Origin: Effrenium voratum
Lineage: Eukaryota > Sar > Dinophyceae > Suessiales > Symbiodiniaceae
DNA: 64,000 nt
Reading direction: 5' to 3'
NCBI GenBank assembly: GCA_963377175.1
Contig: CAUJNA010000469.1
Coordinates: 957,288 to 1,021,287, forward strand
How positions within the stretch are numbered: the stretch's first letter is position 1; each line of letters opens with the position of its first letter. The notes under the pieces are model-generated. The model was not told where the DNA came from and searched no databases. It was given only the letters and a program-made list of their open reading frames with translations. The position numbers were made by a program, and so were the translations under genes. Shown here one piece after another: positions 61,724-64,000 of the stretch.

Positions 61724-64000
61724 CGCAGTCCTGGCAAGCCTTATAAAGCCACGCGAAAGACCTAACGGTCACATCGCGATCCCACCTCTCGATGTCAGGC
61801 CGCATACAGCGTAGATGACGAACGTTCTCAATGAACACAGCTAATAGTACCCCATCATCGATCTTCTTCCTGATCCCAGAAATGAGATTGTCCCAGGTGC
61901 TCAGATAACTCCGGAGCCTAGCTTCATCGTCGGAGTGACCTGTTTGCCGACACTTGAGACTGGTCAACTCGGCAATCTTGAAGGTCTGGTCGTCCTCGAC
62001 TCCAGTCTGCAGATGATTCAGCAGAAGCTTCAAGATCTGTCTCCCCTTGATACCCTGGGGAGGATTCATATTCTGAGCGGCTTCGGTCAGGCGGTTCATC
62101 TTGTCCCTAACAGCCCTGGTCTTGATACACTCCCTGATAGCACTCGTGAAGTTGGAATCTAAAATCGGGTACTTGCAGGGTCCACCAAGAGCATCATAGT
62201 CAAGCCTCTCAGTCTCTGAAATCCACGCAGGTAACACTATCGTGTTGCACTTATGATGGAACCGATCCTTATCGACAACGGTGGAAATCAGAGCCCCTAT
62301 CGGGGTACATGAGGTAATCCTGCAACTTTCACACAGTCTAGCAGGCATAGGGCAGCAAACTTCACACGCCCTCATTCCACAGCCAACGCAAGGGACAAGA
62401 GGGAAACCAGGCTCAGGGATCCTGCTACACTTAGTGCACCTGTCCCGTCCATCATCTCCCCTCAAGGCTTCACCACTTGGGCCTCCAGGAGGTCCAGCGG
62501 GACCTTGGCCTCCGCCAGGATGTCCAGGACCTGGTGGTGGAAATGGAGCATGTCCGTGACCACCGCCTCCGCTCCCACCTTGACCGGGTGGTCCGCCTTG
62601 CCCACCTCCTCCCCCAGGAGGGGGAGGAGGAGGCGGTCCAGCGTTAGCACGTTCATGCCGAATATTGCAGCGCGCACATCGCTCGAGGCCATCACTGCCA
62701 AAATGACTGTGATCCTCACAAACGTGGTTCCCACAATCCGTGCAGAAATACATTGAGACCTCCTGGGCATTCTTGCGACATGCCCAACACTTCATTTTCA
62801 AGAACTGACAATTGCAACAGTCCCCGTCGTCACCCCGGCAAAGCCTGCAAAACTCACGATTGCACGTAACACACGAGAATTCAGCGTCCGGGTGCCTACG
62901 GTCGTTGGGATTATCGAGGGCACAAATCTTTGGCGCACCTGACCCACCGGTACCGGAAGCTCCTCTTGCGGCCGGTGCCGAGGCCTGTCCACGATCAGAT
63001 GGAGCTCCAGGAGTCCTCCAGCTATCGCCGGGACTCTGGATATCGGCACTAGCTCTACTCCCAGGAGTCCTCCAGTTATCGCCGGGACTCTGGATGTCGG
63101 CATGGGCCCTATTATCCCTACCACCTCCTGGATGACGGTCTGGGTTCGGAGAGACGTTCCCGCTATCGCGGATCGGCCTATCCAGGTTCGGAGAGATGCT
63201 CCCGCTATCGCGGATCGGCCTCCCCCCCCTCGATTGCCGACTCCGGACCTCAGATCCCCTATCGGGGACGGCAGCAGGCCTCGGGCTCCTATTCCTACCC
63301 ACATCCCTGTTGGGAGAAACAGAAATGTCCCCCCTTGCGCGCGCGCGGGGGCCATCCCTCGCACGCCCTGGCGGTGAATGCGACCTGTCAGGCAGTCCCC
63401 GCGCCCTCCTGCTTCTGCTGTCAGCCCTCTCCCTATCGGGATTGATGGGATGCCTGCCTGCTTGGGAAGGATCGACCCTACCGGGCACATCTGGCAAAGC
63501 GTGATCAACCAAATCAACACCTCCGCCCGGTCTCACCGGAAGGCCAGTACCCCGACCGTTGCCTTCTCCGGGAGTGGGCGTCGGAGACCTGATTCTGTGT
63601 CCCTGCCCCGCGAAAGCGTCGTATCCAACGTTCCGTCTCTCTCTGGGCTGTGGAGGGTTTACCTGATTATCCTGGACACCCTGAATAATGCCAGCAGCCT
63701 CATCGACATGACCTTCGATTTCATAGAGCTGAGCCATGATTCTGTTGTTCATTCCATTAAGAGTACGCACGTTACTCTCGACAGTGCTGATTCTCCGCAT
63801 AGCGCCTTCAAGCGTACTCCGGAATGAGTCGATTTCACGCCTAACGGCGGACCGTGCTTGATCACTATTCGCAGGGAGATTGCGAATCTGCCTTCTGATG
63901 TCATCAAGAACTTGATTCAGAATCCCCGAACTCGCTTCGTACTGCTCAACACGGGACTTCAAGGTTTCGAACCTCGCAAGGACATCGTCATGATCCCCAT
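61581..64000 (-). CDS. gag: Element ORF1: Gag-like protein with zinc clusters (5' partial)
   Basis: Open to the right edge; the true start lies outside the window. Residues (numbered from position 63,962) 1-98 are a coiled coil; 100-345 are Arg/Ser/Pro-rich with internal duplications; 347-436 hold many Cys/His pairs (CVTCNREFCRLC, CWAC, CTDCGNHVCEDH, CARC), like B-box or RING clusters; 508-548 a second cluster (CTKC, CVGCGMRACEVC, CESC); a Pro/Gly linker lies between. Residues about 556-765 are helical and resemble a retroelement Gag (LKLLLNHLQTG, LRSYLSTWDNLISGI). The RSRSGSHSRERDR tail continues in style in ORF2, one frame over. Confidence 0.75.
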   Translation of the reverse strand, partial: GDHDDVLARFETLKSRVEQYEASSGILNQVLDDIRRQIRNLPANSDQARSAVRREIDSFRSTLEGAMRRISTVESNVRTLNGMNNRIMAQLYEIEGHVDEAAGIIQGVQDNQVNPPQPRERRNVGYDAFAGQGHRIRSPTPTPGEGNGRGTGLPVRPGGGVDLVDHALPDVPGRVDPSQAGRHPINPDRERADSRSRRARGLPDRSHSPPGRARDGPRARARGDISVSPNRDVGRNRSPRPAAVPDRGSEVRSRQSRGGRPIRDSGSISPNLDRPIRDSGNVSPNPDRHPGGGRDNRAHADIQSPGDNWRTPGSRASADIQSPGDSWRTPGAPSDRGQASAPAARGASGTGGSGAPKICALDNPNDRRHPDAEFSCVTCNREFCRLCRGDDGDCCNCQFLKMKCWACRKNAQEVSMYFCTDCGNHVCEDHSHFGSDGLERCARCNIRHERANAGPPPPPPPGGGGGQGGPPGQGGSGGGGHGHAPFPPPGPGHPGGGQGPAGPPGGPSGEALRGDDGRDRCTKCSRIPEPGFPLVPCVGCGMRACEVCCPMPARLCESCRITSCTPIGALISTVVDKDRFHHKCNTIVLPAWISETERLDYDALGGPCKYPILDSNFTSAIRECIKTRAVRDKMNRLTEAAQNMNPPQGIKGRQILKLLLNHLQTGVEDDQTFKIAELTSLKCRQTGHSDDEARLRSYLSTWDNLISGIRKKIDDGVLLAVFIENVRHLRCMRPDIERWDRDVTVRSFAWLYKACQDCVERWQKRQNTLQMYQTFHEQRSRSGSHSRERDRHPGCAEVRSTCQEE
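62233..62246. repeat. Micro-palindrome example in ORF1
   Basis: AACAC-TATC-GTGTT, 5-bp arms, in Gag coding sequence. Confidence 0.75.
62990..63240 (-). repeat. Internal duplications in ORF1
   Basis: Two in-frame direct repeats. One of about 54 bases encodes SADIQSPGDxWRTPG twice (63,000-63,095). One of 48 bases encodes DRPIRDSGxxSPNxD twice (63,150-63,235). Each copy of the second carries the same CCGC-TATC-GCGG micro-palindrome. Confidence 0.8.

Larger units (their letters stand above)
43604..64000 (-). mobile_element. Giant Ty1/copia-type LTR retroelement, 5' end beyond the window
   Basis: At least 20.4 kb, all ORFs on the minus strand: Gag-like ORF (61,581 to edge), CCCH zinc-finger ORF (61,028-61,723), Pol (53,438-61,027), and four further ORFs (48,332-53,143; 45,609-48,359; 44,975-45,769; 44,239-45,012). 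The integrase-before-RT order and the RT and RNase H signatures make it copia-type. Copia elements are usually 5-10 kb, so half of this element is extra. The reading frames are long and catalytic residues intact, which suggests recent activity, but three frame changes and one stop interrupt the series. The left end near 43,604 is inferred from where the SL relic of gene 1 begins. The 5' LTR is not in the window. Confidence 0.85.

Overview
The window reads as nuclear DNA of a dinoflagellate. Three things point there: a 22-base sequence matching the dinoflagellate spliced leader (DinoSL) at 19 of 22 positions (43,582-43,603, minus strand); GC-rich exons of 20-180 bases separated by long, repeat-rich introns; and intron donors that are about half GC and half GT, a known dinoflagellate habit. 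No prokaryotic operon, rRNA, tRNA or CRISPR signal was seen. Every gene I can support lies on the minus strand, as expected for the unidirectional gene arrays of these algae.

Region A (1 to about 13.3 kb) holds two partly resolved minus-strand genes: a gene starting at 5,562 and running off the left edge (exons at 5.5, 2.2 and 1.15 kb), and a gene from about 13.26 to 6.6 kb with a Cys-containing exon at 12.7-12.9 kb. Between them lie a 1.25-kb TCTA microsatellite, two adjacent minisatellites and copies of several dispersed repeats.

Region B (13.8-43.6 kb) is one 26-exon gene whose intron phases agree at every junction. The model gives 832 residues. Residues about 185-305 are a 2-oxoglutarate/Fe(II) oxygenase domain of the prolyl-hydroxylase (EGLN/P4H-like) type with the HxD...H iron ligands. 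The C-terminal third is unassigned, with a weak ATP-grasp resemblance. Exon 1 begins with the DinoSL relic, so the gene carries the mark of a recycled mRNA yet is full of introns.

Region C (about 43.6 kb to the right edge) is a giant Ty1/copia-type LTR retroelement on the minus strand, cut by the window edge at its 5' end. In transcript order it has a Gag-like ORF with zinc-binding clusters, a CCCH zinc-finger ORF, a UAG stop followed in frame by a 2,529-codon Pol (protease, integrase, methyltransferase-like domain, complete dUTPase, reverse transcriptase, RNase H), and then four more ORFs (1,603, 916, 264 and about 239 codons) that I cannot assign to Gag or Pol. Its 3' end abuts the SL relic of the Region B gene in the same orientation. 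More than 50 tiny interrupted palindromes, each with a TANC loop and different but matching arms (for example TTCC-TAAC-GGAA), are scattered over the element and are nearly absent from the other 43 kb. This is the most unusual signal in the window.

Exon models were made by eye from splice sites, phase agreement and codon character. Splice ends may be off by a few bases and small exons may be missing.
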